From: Leucobacter ruminantium
Lineage (GTDB): Bacteria; Actinomycetota; Actinomycetes; Actinomycetales; Microbacteriaceae
Assembly (NCBI RefSeq): GCF_017565705.1
Contig: NZ_JAGDYL010000010.1
Coordinates: 1-64,000 of the forward strand
Reading direction: 5' to 3'
DNA length: 64,000 nucleotides
The notes below the pieces were generated by a model that was not told the DNA's origin, ran no database searches, and saw only the letters and a list, made by a program, of their open reading frames with translations. A program made the position numbers and the translations under genes. This document shows, piece after piece, positions 37,049-44,999 of this stretch. Each line of letters begins with the position of its first letter. Within the stretch, counting starts at the first letter, position 1.

Positions 37049-38160
37049 CCGGCGCCCAGGGGCGGCGTGGGATCGGCCTCGCCCCTCGTCGAGGGATCCG
37101 CTGTCCCGGAAGGCGAGGGATCCGCGTCGCCCCGCGAGGGCGGCGCGCCGGGAGCGGGGTAGCGCTTCGGCCTCGCGGGCGCGAGCTCGGGCTCGGGCCC
37201 GAACTGCCCGGTGACGAGCAGCACGAGCACGATGATCGCGAGCACGATCCAGCCGGGAACGCCGAGCGGGTTCACGAGCGCCATGTCCGGCGGCGCGTCG
37301 GTGGCGGCGGCGAACATGCCGATCATGCCGGCCGAGGCGTTGAGGGAGCCGTGCCCGAGCACCGCGGGCCAGACCGAGCCGGTGCGCAGGCGGAGCCAGC
37401 CGAAGAAGACGCCCCAGAGCACGCAGCCGACCGTCATGAGCGCGACGCCGCTCCAGTCCGTGCGGTTGAAGTTGTAGCCGAGCAGGATCACCGGCGAGTG
37501 CCAGAGCCCCCAGACGGCTCCAGTGAGCAGCAGCGCAGGCCACACGCCGAGCGGACGGAGCATCGGCAGCAGCCAGCCGCGCCACCCGAGCTCCTCCCCG
37601 AGCGCGGGGAACAGGTTGAGAAACCCTCCGACCATCACGACGGCGAGCTGGATGCCGATGAGCGCGCCGACGGGCGGCAACGAGGACGCTGCGATCTCCG
37701 CGGTCTCGGGCCCGAGGCTCTCGAGCTGGGCGTCGATCGTCTGCCGGTAGCCTGAGAAGTGCGCGAGATCGAGCTGCACCCAGCCGAACAGCGCGGAGAC
37801 GCCGATGCAGGCGGCCACGATCAGCACGGGCGCGAAGTTCATCGCCACGGCGAACGACACGACGCGCTTCGTCGGCCGCAGCGGCCACATGCCGAGGAAG
37901 CGCATGCGCTCGCCGCGCGGAGCTTTCATGAGGAAGACGACGACCAGCACGGCGAGCGTCGGCGTGAACATCATCGCGCCGGCGAGCGGCGCGAACAGGC
38001 TCATGAATGCCGATGCTTCGGAGCCGACGAGCCAGAGCGGCAGCGCGACGAGCCAGGCGAGCGCGCAGGCGAGGCCGACGAAGACGGCGACCGCCCGCCA
38101 CGGTACGCGTTCCGGCCGATCCGGCCTCGCCGTCTCCGCAGCTGTCCGGTCAGTGCTCAT
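37003..38160 (-). CDS. CPBP-family intramembrane metalloprotease
   Basis: 385 aa with about eight hydrophobic helices. The CPBP (Abi/Rce1-like) motifs are ordered as expected: EELGWRG (EExxxR), WGLWHSP (xxxH) and HGSLNASAG (second His). A hydrophilic tail of about 60 residues with repeated (E/D)ADP(S/T) units follows the last helix. Family members process prenylated or lipidated peptides, bacteriocins or membrane regulators. Its neighbours on both sides are paralogous single-pass proteins, which may be its substrates or regulatory partners (inference). Confidence 0.88.
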   Translation of the reverse strand: MSTDRTAAETARPDRPERVPWRAVAVFVGLACALAWLVALPLWLVGSEASAFMSLFAPLAGAMMFTPTLAVLVVVFLMKAPRGERMRFLGMWPLRPTKRVVSFAVAMNFAPVLIVAACIGVSALFGWVQLDLAHFSGYRQTIDAQLESLGPETAEIAASSLPPVGALIGIQLAVVMVGGFLNLFPALGEELGWRGWLLPMLRPLGVWPALLLTGAVWGLWHSPVILLGYNFNRTDWSGVALMTVGCVLWGVFFGWLRLRTGSVWPAVLGHGSLNASAGMIGMFAAATDAPPDMALVNPLGVPGWIVLAIIVLVLLVTGQFGPEPELAPARPKRYPAPGAPPSRGDADPSPSGTADPSTRGEADPTPPLGAGHSQVTTGESREKST

Positions 38161-38240
38161 GCTCCCCCTTCGATCCGCGCTCGCGAGGCTTCGCTGTGCG
38201 TGGTCTCTGCGAGCCCGCTGCGCTATCTATAGTAGTAGCC

Positions 38241-39572
38241 ATGAGCGACACGCCCGATTCCCCCGATACCCACACCGGAAGCGGCGACGCTCCAGAGGCA
38301 CCAGGCAGAGTGGAGGGCGGCGCGACGGAAGGCGGCGCCCCGCAGAGCCCCGCTCCCCAACCGCAGCAGCCGTCGACCGCGCGCTACGCACCCCCTCAGC
38401 TACCCTCTGAGCCCGTGCAGCCCCAGTACGCGCCGCAGCCCGGATCCGCGCAGCCGCAGTACGCGCCGCAGCAGGAGCAGCACCCGCAGTACGCGCAGCA
38501 GCCGGGCTCGCCGGTCTACACCGCTCCCTACCAGACGGGCCGGCAGGCCGGAGAGCCGCGCCCGCCCAAGAAGGGCCTGTCCACGGGAGCGATCATCGGC
38601 ATCGTCGCCGGCGCCGCTGCACTGCTCCTGCTGTTCGTCGGCGGCCTGGTGTGGCTCCTCATCCCGTCTGCGCCGGGCGGCTCGGGCGGAGGCGACGCCG
38701 CACGCTCGCCCGAGCAGACGGTGGAGCAGTACCTGCAGGCGCTCTCCGATGCCGACGCGGAGGCCGCGACGGCCCTGCTCGCCAGCCCGAGAGACAGCCC
38801 GCTCCTCACGCAGGAGATGCTCGAGGCCTCGCAGGAGCTCGCGCCCATCACCGACATCGAGGTCGACCCCGAGTCGGTCGTGGAGGACGAGTACGGCGAC
38901 CTGAGCGTCTCGGCGAGCTTCAAGGTGGGCGATGAAGCGGTCACGCGGGACTTCTCGCTCTACGAGAGTTCGGACGGCTGGACGCTGCTCGACGGCACGA
39001 CCAGCATGTCGCTCGCGTCGTTCTCGGGCCTGGACCCCACGGTCAACGGCGCAGAGGTGAGCGAGGACTACGCTGACGTGTTCATCGGCGGGTACGAGAT
39101 CGGGCTCGGCAGCGACTACTTCGAACTCCCGGACGGGGGCATGGTCGTGCTCGCGACGTTCGATGACGCGAGCAACATTCACGAGCTGAAGCCCGCGCTC
39201 ACGGAGGCCGCGACGCAGAAGTACCGCGAGCTCGTGCGGGCCTCGCTGAACGAGTGCCTGGCGATGAAGACGCTCGCGACGCCGTGCACGAGGGATCTGT
39301 CGGGCACGTTCTCCGATGGCGCCGTACCCGTGGAGGGCACCGCGACCCGCACGCTCACCGCCGAAGGCGATGCCGCGCTCTCGGCGCTGAAGCCGGAGCC
39401 GAGCATGACGCAACCGCAGGTCGTGAGCAGCCACGACACCATCGTCATCTCGACGACGCTCGAGGCAGACAAGGACGGCATGCGGGGCACCGGCGAGGTG
39501 CTCTTGGGCGGCGGCGTGCTGTCGCCCAGCGTCGACTTCGGCAAGGAGACGCCCAGCGTCACCTGGGACTAG
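38241..39572 (+). CDS. single-pass membrane protein, paralogue B of the 35.5 kb protein
   Basis: 443 aa. The N-terminal arm is Pro/Gln-rich with a repeated PQYAPQ unit. The membrane segment starts STGAIIGIVAGAAALLLLF. The extracytoplasmic part has [22 protein letters not shown], a cysteine pair in ECLAMKTLATPC, and DGAVPVEGTATRTLTAEG. Each of these blocks has a counterpart in the 35.5 kb protein, so the two arose by duplication. Shared cysteines suggest a disulfide outside the membrane. The ribosome-binding site before ATG 38241 is weak. It is transcribed divergently from the CPBP gene. Confidence 0.8.
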   Translation: MSDTPDSPDTHTGSGDAPEAPGRVEGGATEGGAPQSPAPQPQQPSTARYAPPQLPSEPVQPQYAPQPGSAQPQYAPQQEQHPQYAQQPGSPVYTAPYQTGRQAGEPRPPKKGLSTGAIIGIVAGAAALLLLFVGGLVWLLIPSAPGGSGGGDAARSPEQTVEQYLQALSDADAEAATALLASPRDSPLLTQEMLEASQELAPITDIEVDPESVVEDEYGDLSVSASFKVGDEAVTRDFSLYESSDGWTLLDGTTSMSLASFSGLDPTVNGAEVSEDYADVFIGGYEIGLGSDYFELPDGGMVVLATFDDASNIHELKPALTEAATQKYRELVRASLNECLAMKTLATPCTRDLSGTFSDGAVPVEGTATRTLTAEGDAALSALKPEPSMTQPQVVSSHDTIVISTTLEADKDGMRGTGEVLLGGGVLSPSVDFGKETPSVTWD

Positions 39573-39610
39573 GACTTCGGGGCCCCGCGGCGGTTCCGCG
39601 GGCCCCGACC

Positions 39611-41179
39611 TCAGCGACGCTCGAACAGCGCGATGAACATCGCGTCGGTGCCGTGACGGTGGGGCCAGAGCTGTGCGCTCGGCGCGTCGCCGGCGAAACC
39701 GGGATCCCGGCCGACGATGTCGCGAAGGGCCGACCGCGCGTCGAGCTCGCCGAGCTCCGGGTGCCGCCGCAGCAGGCGGTCGACCGTCACCCGGGTCTCG
39801 GCGAGGTGCGGCGAGCAGGTGACGTAGGCGAGCACGCCGTCGACCGCAAGGTGCGCGACGGCGGCGTCGAGCAGCTCCTCCTGCAGGGCCGTGAGCGCGG
39901 GCAGGTCCGAGGGCTGCTTGCGCCAGCGCGCCTCCGGCCGGCGCCGCAGCGCCCCGAGCCCCGAGCACGGCGCGTCGACGAGGATGCGGTCGAAGCGCAC
40001 CCGCTCGGATCCCTCATCGCCGAATGCGCCGGGATCCCTGCCGTCGTGGCACACCACCTCCACCGCGCCCGAGACCGGGGCGACGGAGCCGCGCACGAGC
40101 TCCGCGCGGTGCTCCGACACCTCGTTGGCCCTGAGATACGCGCCGCCGCGCAACGCCTCGGCGCCGAGCAGCGCCGACTTGCCGCCCGGTCCGGCGCAGA
40201 GGTCGAGCCAGCGCTCGTCCGCGTGCACGGGCCTGCAGCGACTGAGCGCGAGCGCGGCGAGCTGCGATCCCTGATCCTGCACGCGCACGAAGCCCTCCGC
40301 GGCGCCCGCGGCCGCGATCGCGCGCCCCGGATCTCCGCCCGCGAGCTCCACGCCGACCGGGGAGAGACCGGAGCTCCGGGCCTCGAATCCGGCCTCCCGC
40401 AGCGCCTCGGCGACCTCCGACGGGCTCGCGTCGCCTCCCGGCAGCACCGCCAGACTGACCCGCGGAGACGCATTGTCTGCGACGAGCAGCTGCTCCAGCT
40501 CGTTCTCGCGCCCCTCGGCGATCAGTGCCGCCCGCAGCGCGCGGAGCACCCAGGCGGGGTGCGAGGTGCGCGCGGCGAGCGCGGCGTCGGCGTTCGCCGC
40601 CGACTGCTCGATCCACTCGTCCCACTCCTCGTTCGAGGAACGCCCCACGGCGCGCAGCACCCCGTTGACGAAACCCGCCGCCTTCTCGTTGCCGACCCGG
40701 CGCTGCAGCTCCACGCTCTCGTTCACCGCCGCATGCGACGCCGTGCGCATGCCGAGCAGCTGGTGCGCGCCGAGACGCAGCACATTGCGGGTTCGCGGGT
40801 CGATGTCGTCGATCCCCCGCCCGGCCGCGAGCTCGATGATGCGATCGTAGCGACCGCGACCGCGCAGGGATCCCGCCGCGAGCTCCGTCGCCAGAGCCGC
40901 ATCGCGAGCGTCGAGGCGCGCCTCTCGAATACGGGCGGGCAGTGCCAGGTTCGCGTAGGCGTCGCGGTCCTCGACGTCGCGCAGCACGTCGTACGCGACG
41001 AGTCGCGCGGACGAGATGCGGGCGCGCGGCGCGCGATCCCTCGTCCGCGGCTCGCGGCCGGGACGGAACGAGCCTGAGCCTTCCCGCGCCCGGCCTCCCT
41101 GCCCACCGCGGCCCCGACCGCCGCCCTGGTCACCACGGCCCCGACCGCCGCGCCCGTCCCCGGCCTCGCGCGCGCTCAC
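39611..41179 (-). CDS. rsmB: 16S rRNA (cytosine-967-C5)-methyltransferase RsmB
   Basis: 522 aa. An Arg/Gly-rich N-terminal stretch precedes a NusB-like RNA-binding domain (about 45-170), then the SAM-dependent RsmB catalytic domain. The latter has LDLCAGPGGKSALL, ILVDAPCSGLGALRR (catalytic-Cys motif PCSG) and YVTCSPHLAET (second Cys). GTG 41179 overlaps the fmt stop (GTGA), the usual fmt-rsmB coupling. The Arg/Gly-rich leader is an unusual extension. Confidence 0.93.
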   Translation of the reverse strand: MSAREAGDGRGGRGRGDQGGGRGRGGQGGRAREGSGSFRPGREPRTRDRAPRARISSARLVAYDVLRDVEDRDAYANLALPARIREARLDARDAALATELAAGSLRGRGRYDRIIELAAGRGIDDIDPRTRNVLRLGAHQLLGMRTASHAAVNESVELQRRVGNEKAAGFVNGVLRAVGRSSNEEWDEWIEQSAANADAALAARTSHPAWVLRALRAALIAEGRENELEQLLVADNASPRVSLAVLPGGDASPSEVAEALREAGFEARSSGLSPVGVELAGGDPGRAIAAAGAAEGFVRVQDQGSQLAALALSRCRPVHADERWLDLCAGPGGKSALLGAEALRGGAYLRANEVSEHRAELVRGSVAPVSGAVEVVCHDGRDPGAFGDEGSERVRFDRILVDAPCSGLGALRRRPEARWRKQPSDLPALTALQEELLDAAVAHLAVDGVLAYVTCSPHLAETRVTVDRLLRRHPELGELDARSALRDIVGRDPGFAGDAPSAQLWPHRHGTDAMFIALFERR

Positions 41180-42093
41180 GAGAGCACCGCCTCTCCGCCG
41201 CGGCCGCGCAACCATGCCGCACCGTCCATCGCCGGCTTGCCCGCGGGCTGCACGCGCACGAGTTCGAGCGCCCCGTCGGAGAGGGCCAGCACCGCCCGAC
41301 CCGCGACCAGGGTCGCCGTGCCCGGGGATCCCTCGCCCGCCGGCTCGTCGGATCGTCGCATCTCGTGGATCTTGAGCGGCTGCCCCTCGAAGCGGGCGAA
41401 GGCACCGGGCTCGGGCGTCATGCCGGCCCACTTGGCGAGCACCTCGGCCGTCGACCCGCCGAGATCGAGCCTGCCGTCCTCGCGCGCGAGCTTGCGCGCG
41501 TATCCAGCCTCGCCGCGCTGGGGCTCTCCCGCTGAGGGATCCCTCGCGAGCATCGCGACCGCCTCGACGAGCGCATCGGTGCCGTAGCTCGCGAGCTCGC
41601 TCAGCGCCTCCCCGGCCGTCGTGCCCTCGGGGAAGCGCTTCGCATCGCGGGTCAGCACGTCGCCCGCGTCGAGCGCCTCCACCAGACGGAAGACCGTCAC
41701 GCCGAGCCGCTGCTCCCCCGCCTCGAGGGCGCGCTGCACGGGAGCCGCACCGCGCCAGGCGGGCAGCTCCGAGAAGTGCAGGTTGATCCAGCCGTGCAGC
41801 GGCAGCGACAGCAGGGGCTCGCGCACGAGACCGCCGTAGGCGACGATCGCGCCGAGTTCGGCGTCCAGGCCCCGCACCCACTCGGTCGCGACGTCGTCGA
41901 GCCGGTTGGCCTTGAGCACCGAAAGGCCGCGTTCCTCCGCGGCGCGCGCGACGGGCGACGGCGTGAGCACCCGCTTGCGTCCCACCGGCGCGTCCTCGCG
42001 CGTGATGACGCCGACGATGTCGTGCCCCGCGTCCGCGAGGGCGTGGAGGCTGGGCACGGCGAACTCGGGGGTACCGGCGAAGACGATGCGCAT
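41176..42093 (-). CDS. fmt: methionyl-tRNA formyltransferase
   Basis: 305 aa. It formylates initiator Met-tRNA with 10-formyl-THF. MRIVFAGTPEFAVPSL opens the formyltransferase domain. NLHFSELPAWRGAAPVQ carries the catalytic His and SLLPxxRG-like loop (here SELPAWRG). The C-terminal tRNA-binding domain ends at GKPAMDGAAWLRG. def is not adjacent. It is divergent from the Trp leader at 42.2 kb. Confidence 0.95.
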   Translation of the reverse strand: MRIVFAGTPEFAVPSLHALADAGHDIVGVITREDAPVGRKRVLTPSPVARAAEERGLSVLKANRLDDVATEWVRGLDAELGAIVAYGGLVREPLLSLPLHGWINLHFSELPAWRGAAPVQRALEAGEQRLGVTVFRLVEALDAGDVLTRDAKRFPEGTTAGEALSELASYGTDALVEAVAMLARDPSAGEPQRGEAGYARKLAREDGRLDLGGSTAEVLAKWAGMTPEPGAFARFEGQPLKIHEMRRSDEPAGEGSPGTATLVAGRAVLALSDGALELVRVQPAGKPAMDGAAWLRGRGGEAVLS

Positions 42094-42195
42094 GGGGTCC
42101 ATTCTCGCAGGGATCGTGCACCGCGCCGGGCCGCGCTCCGCCCCTCTGCTTCTGCACGATGCTTCCCGCCCGCGCACCGGCCGCTCCCGCGTCGG

Positions 42196-42225
42196 CTGAC
42201 GGGATCCCTCGCCGACTGCTACACT
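42196..42225 (+). promoter_or_regulatory. predicted promoter of the trp leader
   Basis: CTGACG (42196-42201) and TACACT (42220-42225) are spaced by 18 bp. A start seven bases downstream of the -10 falls at 42232, the A of the leader ATG, so the leader mRNA would be leaderless. One copy of the GATCCCTC octamer lies in the spacer. Confidence 0.5.
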
Positions 42226-42231
42226 CGCCGC

Positions 42232-42264
42232 ATGCGTATCGCGAATCAGTGGTGGACCGCCTGA
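42232..42264 (+). CDS. trpL: tryptophan leader peptide
   Basis: Ten codons, MRIANQWWTA, with tandem TGG codons at 42250-42255 followed by a stop. A short peptide with adjacent Trp codons ahead of paired RNA hairpins and a trpB gene is the hallmark of ribosome-mediated attenuation. No ribosome-binding site precedes the ATG, which agrees with leaderless translation, known for actinobacterial attenuators. Confidence 0.9.
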   Translation: MRIANQWWTA

Positions 42265-42328
42265 CGGCGGTTCCACTGACGCGCGCGCATGCAGCACACG
42301 ACACCGCCCCTCGCCGGCGGTGTTTTTT
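42252..42328 (+). promoter_or_regulatory. tryptophan attenuator (pause hairpin, antiterminator, terminator)
   Basis: Segment 1 (GTGGACCGCC, 42252-42261) pairs with segment 2 (GGCGGTTCCAC, 42266-42276) with one bulge. Segment 3 (ACACCGCC, 42301-42308) pairs with segment 4 (GGCGGTGT, 42316-42323), followed by a T-run to 42328: an intrinsic terminator. The alternative is GGCGGT of segment 2 (42266-42271) with ACCGCC of segment 3 (42303-42308). A ribosome stalled at the Trp codons would mask segment 1 and favour this antiterminator. When Trp-tRNA is plentiful the terminator forms and trpB2 is off. Confidence 0.88.
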
Positions 42329-42367
42329 CGTCTTCGAGTGGCGCAATGAAGCAAAGGAACCACGCAC

Positions 42368-43576
42368 ATGAACGACACCCAGACCTCCGTCTACCGCGCT
42401 GACGAGAACGGCTACTTCGGCGAGTTCGGAGGCGCGATCCTGCCTCCCTTCCTCGCCGGCCCGATGGCCGAGGTCGCCGCGGCCTACGAGGCGGCCAGGC
42501 AGGACCCCGCCTTCGAGGAGGAGCTGCAGTCGCTGCTCTCGAAGTACGTGGGCCGGCCCTCGCTGCTCTACTTCGCCGAGAACCTCACCCGTGAGCTCGG
42601 CGGCGCGAAGGTCTACCTGAAGCGCGAGGATCTCAACCACACCGGCGCCCACAAGATCAACCACACGCTCGGCGAGGCGCTGCTCGCCAAGCGCATGGGC
42701 AAGAAGAAGGTCATCGCCGAGACCGGAGCCGGCCAGCACGGCGTCGCCCTCGCGACAGCCGCTGCCCTCGTCGGCCTCGACTGCGAGATCCACATGGGCG
42801 CGATCGACGTGGAGAAGCAGCACCCGAACGTGGTGCGCATGGAACTGCTCGGCGCGAAGGTCGTGCCGGTCGAGCGCGGCGGGCGCTCGCTGAAGGAGGC
42901 CGTCGACTCGGCGTTCGAGGTCTACGCGGCGGCGCCCGACGAGTACCTCTTCGCGATCGGCTCGGTGGTCGGCCCGCACCCGTTCCCCACGATGGTGCGC
43001 GACTTCCAGTCGGTCGTGGGCCGCGAGGCGCGTGCGCAGATCCTCGAGGCCGAGGGGCGCCTGCCCGACGCGCTCGTCGCCTGCGTCGGCGGCGGCTCGA
43101 ACGCCATGGGCCTCTTCGATGCCTTCCTGCCCGACGACTCCGTCCGGATCATCGGCGTCGAGCCCGCGGGCGAGGGCCTCGGCACCGAGCGGCACGCGGC
43201 GACGATGACGCTCGGCAGGGTCGGCGACCTGCACGGTATGCACACCAAGGTGCTGTTCGACGAGAGCGGGGAGCCCGCGCCCGTGCACTCGATCGGCTCG
43301 GGGATCGACTACCCCGGCGTGGGACCGCAGCACGCCCATCTCGAGCAGATCGGCCGCGCCGAGTACGTGTCGGTCACCGACGACGAGGCGCTCGACGCCT
43401 TCCAGCTGCTCACCCGGACGGAGGGCATCATTCCCGCGCTCGAGTCGTCGCACGCGATCGCGCACGTCGTGAAGCTCGCACCGACGCTCTCGCCCGAGTC
43501 GATCGTCATCGCCAACCTCTCGGGGCGCGGCGACAAGGACGTCGACTTCGTGGCGGAGCGGCTGCGGAGGGCATAG
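42368..43576 (+). CDS. trpB: second tryptophan synthase beta subunit, stand-alone and attenuator-controlled
   Basis: 402 aa. All TrpB catalytic features are kept: PLP Lys96 in [20 protein letters not shown] and GGGSNAMG. It differs from the operon copy (HINH/GE in place of INN/GQ after the lysine, and many surface changes), so it belongs to another TrpB subgroup and is not a recent duplicate. No trpA is adjacent. It may use free or scavenged indole with serine, or pair with the distant TrpA. Expression is under the trp attenuator just upstream. A hairpin and a LysE-type exporter gene follow on the same strand. Confidence 0.93.
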   Translation: MNDTQTSVYRADENGYFGEFGGAILPPFLAGPMAEVAAAYEAARQDPAFEEELQSLLSKYVGRPSLLYFAENLTRELGGAKVYLKREDLNHTGAHKINHTLGEALLAKRMGKKKVIAETGAGQHGVALATAAALVGLDCEIHMGAIDVEKQHPNVVRMELLGAKVVPVERGGRSLKEAVDSAFEVYAAAPDEYLFAIGSVVGPHPFPTMVRDFQSVVGREARAQILEAEGRLPDALVACVGGGSNAMGLFDAFLPDDSVRIIGVEPAGEGLGTERHAATMTLGRVGDLHGMHTKVLFDESGEPAPVHSIGSGIDYPGVGPQHAHLEQIGRAEYVSVTDDEALDAFQLLTRTEGIIPALESSHAIAHVVKLAPTLSPESIVIANLSGRGDKDVDFVAERLRRA

Positions 43577-43595
43577 GTCCTCGCCGGGGTGGCGG

Positions 43596-43634
43596 GGCCG
43601 TACGGCGGATCCCTCACGGATCCCCCGCACGGCC
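43596..43634 (+). terminator. imperfect hairpin between trpB2 and the LysE gene
   Basis: Arms 43596-43612 and 43618-43634 (GGCCGTACGGCGGATCC against GGATCCCCCGCACGGCC) pair with two mismatches around a 5-base loop. There is no U-run. It could partly terminate after trpB2; read-through into lysE is possible. Confidence 0.45.
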
Positions 43635-43668
43635 GATCGCTCGCCCGCCCGCACCCTAGAATGATCCG

Positions 43669-44295
43669 GTGACTCTTCCCGTCTGGCTCTCGCTGCTCGC
43701 GGCCTGCGTGGTCATCAGCTTCACGCCGGGCGCGGGCGCGATCAACACCATGTCGAACGCGCTCAGCCAGGGGTGGCGGCGCTCCTTCTGGGGCATCCTC
43801 GGGCAGCAGACCGCCCTCATCGTGCACGTGGTGATCGTCGCGGCCGGAGTCGGGCTCGTCGTCTCGCGCTCCCCCGTGCTGTTCTCGATCGTGCGCTACG
43901 CCGGTGCGGCCTACCTGGTCTACCTCGGGGTGCGGCTCGTCCTCGCCCGCGGCGGCGAGGACGACTCGGCCGATTCCCCCGAGCTGGCGCAGGAGAGCGC
44001 ATGGTCGATGCTGCGTCGCGGCTTCTGGGTGAACCTGCTGAACCCGAAGGCGATCGTCTTCTTCCTGGCGTTCATGCCGCAGTTCATCCGGCTCGATCAG
44101 CCGCAGCTGCCGCAGTACCTCGTGTTCATCTCGACGATGATCGCCGTCGATATCGCGGTGATGTGGTTCTTCTTCGCGGTGGCCGCGCGCCCGTTCCGGC
44201 GCGCCACGCGCACGCCGCGGGGCAAGCGCACGCTGAACTCGGTGTTCGGCGCGCTGTTCATCGCGGTGGCGGCGCTGCTCGCCTTCGCGCACTGA
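43669..44295 (+). CDS. LysE/RhtB-family amino-acid exporter
   Basis: 208 aa with about six helices. The N-terminal FTPGAGAINTMSNAL segment and the central LNLLNPKAIVFF-like block (VNLLNPKAIVFFLAFMPQF) are the RhtB signature. The family exports amino acids such as homoserine, threonine, leucine or aromatic residues. GTG 43669 is the start. Placement 92 bases after the attenuated trpB2 suggests a tryptophan-related substrate, but its expression may be separate from the attenuator. Confidence 0.87.
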   Translation: MTLPVWLSLLAACVVISFTPGAGAINTMSNALSQGWRRSFWGILGQQTALIVHVVIVAAGVGLVVSRSPVLFSIVRYAGAAYLVYLGVRLVLARGGEDDSADSPELAQESAWSMLRRGFWVNLLNPKAIVFFLAFMPQFIRLDQPQLPQYLVFISTMIAVDIAVMWFFFAVAARPFRRATRTPRGKRTLNSVFGALFIAVAALLAFAH

Positions 44296-44301
44296 CGCCG
44301 C

Positions 44302-44349
44302 GCGGCGGAGGCGGCCGCACCGATCGATCGGTGCAGTCGCCTCCGCCGC
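44302..44349. terminator. bidirectional terminator between lysE and hsp20
   Basis: Twelve-base arms GCGGCGGAGGCG (44302-44313) and CGCCTCCGCCGC (44338-44349) enclose an inner hairpin GCACCGAT/ATCGGTGC. It separates two convergent genes. Confidence 0.8.
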
Positions 44350-44382
44350 TCTGTTCCGCCGCGGCAGCGCCGCGCGGAACCG

Positions 44383-44844
44383 CTACGCGTTCGAGTTCTC
44401 GAGCTGCGCCTGCGGGGCGTCAGCCTCGATCGTGCCCTCCGCGACACCGCCCGTGGTCACGGCGACCTTGCGCGGCTTGGCCCGCTCGCTCACGGGGATC
44501 ATGACGCTGAGCACGCCGTTCTCGTAATTCGCGGAGATGCGGTCGGTGTCGATGCCCTGGCCGAGGCTGAGCTGGCGCAGGAAGCTGCCCGAGGTGCGCT
44601 CACGGGTGATCCACTTCACGTTCTCGGCGTTCGGCAGCGTGCGCTCGGCGCGGATGGTCAGCAGCTGGCCGTCGACATCGACGTCGACCGAGCCCGGGTC
44701 GATGCCGGGAAGGTCGGCCGAGAGGATGTAGTGATCGCCGTCGCGGTACAGATCCATCGGCATCTGGCGCGGGCCGCGCAACGGTGCCTCGAACAGCGCG
44801 TCGGCGAGGCGTTCGACATCGCGCATCGGGAAGTAGTTGGCCAT
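44383..44844 (-). CDS. small heat-shock protein, Hsp20/alpha-crystallin family
   Basis: 153 aa. The alpha-crystallin domain (about 30-125) includes YILSADLPGIDPGSVDVDVD and the conserved ANYENGVLSVMIPVSE strand with the GVL signature. The N-terminal arm is MANYFPMRDVERLADALFE. Hsp20 proteins hold unfolding proteins until refolded by DnaK/ClpB. A CIRCE element overlaps the promoter, so control by HrcA is likely. A perfect 7-bp hairpin lies in the 5' leader. Confidence 0.93.
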   Translation of the reverse strand: MANYFPMRDVERLADALFEAPLRGPRQMPMDLYRDGDHYILSADLPGIDPGSVDVDVDGQLLTIRAERTLPNAENVKWITRERTSGSFLRQLSLGQGIDTDRISANYENGVLSVMIPVSERAKPRKVAVTTGGVAEGTIEADAPQAQLENSNA

Positions 44845-44918
44845 CGTTCTCACCTTTCGTCTGATCGCGAATACTGAGGAGGAAAAGCTGAGTCGCTTCG
44901 ACTCAACCTGCCCATAGA

Positions 44919-44945
44919 TTAGCACTCTCGACCAGAGAGTGCCAA
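44919..44945 (-). promoter_or_regulatory. CIRCE operator overlapping the hsp20 promoter, with leader hairpin
   Basis: TTAGCACTC (44919-44927), nine bases, then GAGTGCCAA (44937-44945) match CIRCE (TTAGCACTC-N9-GAGTGCTAA) with one mismatch. On the minus strand TTGGCA and TAATCT spaced by 18 bp form a promoter inside the same element, so HrcA binding would block RNA polymerase. Downstream, TGAGTCG/CGACTCA (44889-44905) forms a 7-bp hairpin in the leader, some 45 bases before the ATG. Confidence 0.88.
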
Positions 44946-44999
44946 TGCGCGAAAAGTCCTGTTCGCCGAGGGCAAACACCCGGTGAGAGCGACAATCCC

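Noticed and set aside
39611-43654. 1347-codon minus-strand frame extending upstream of rsmB
   Set aside because: Only the last 522 codons form RsmB; the rest is antisense to trpB2 and overlaps fmt in another frame.
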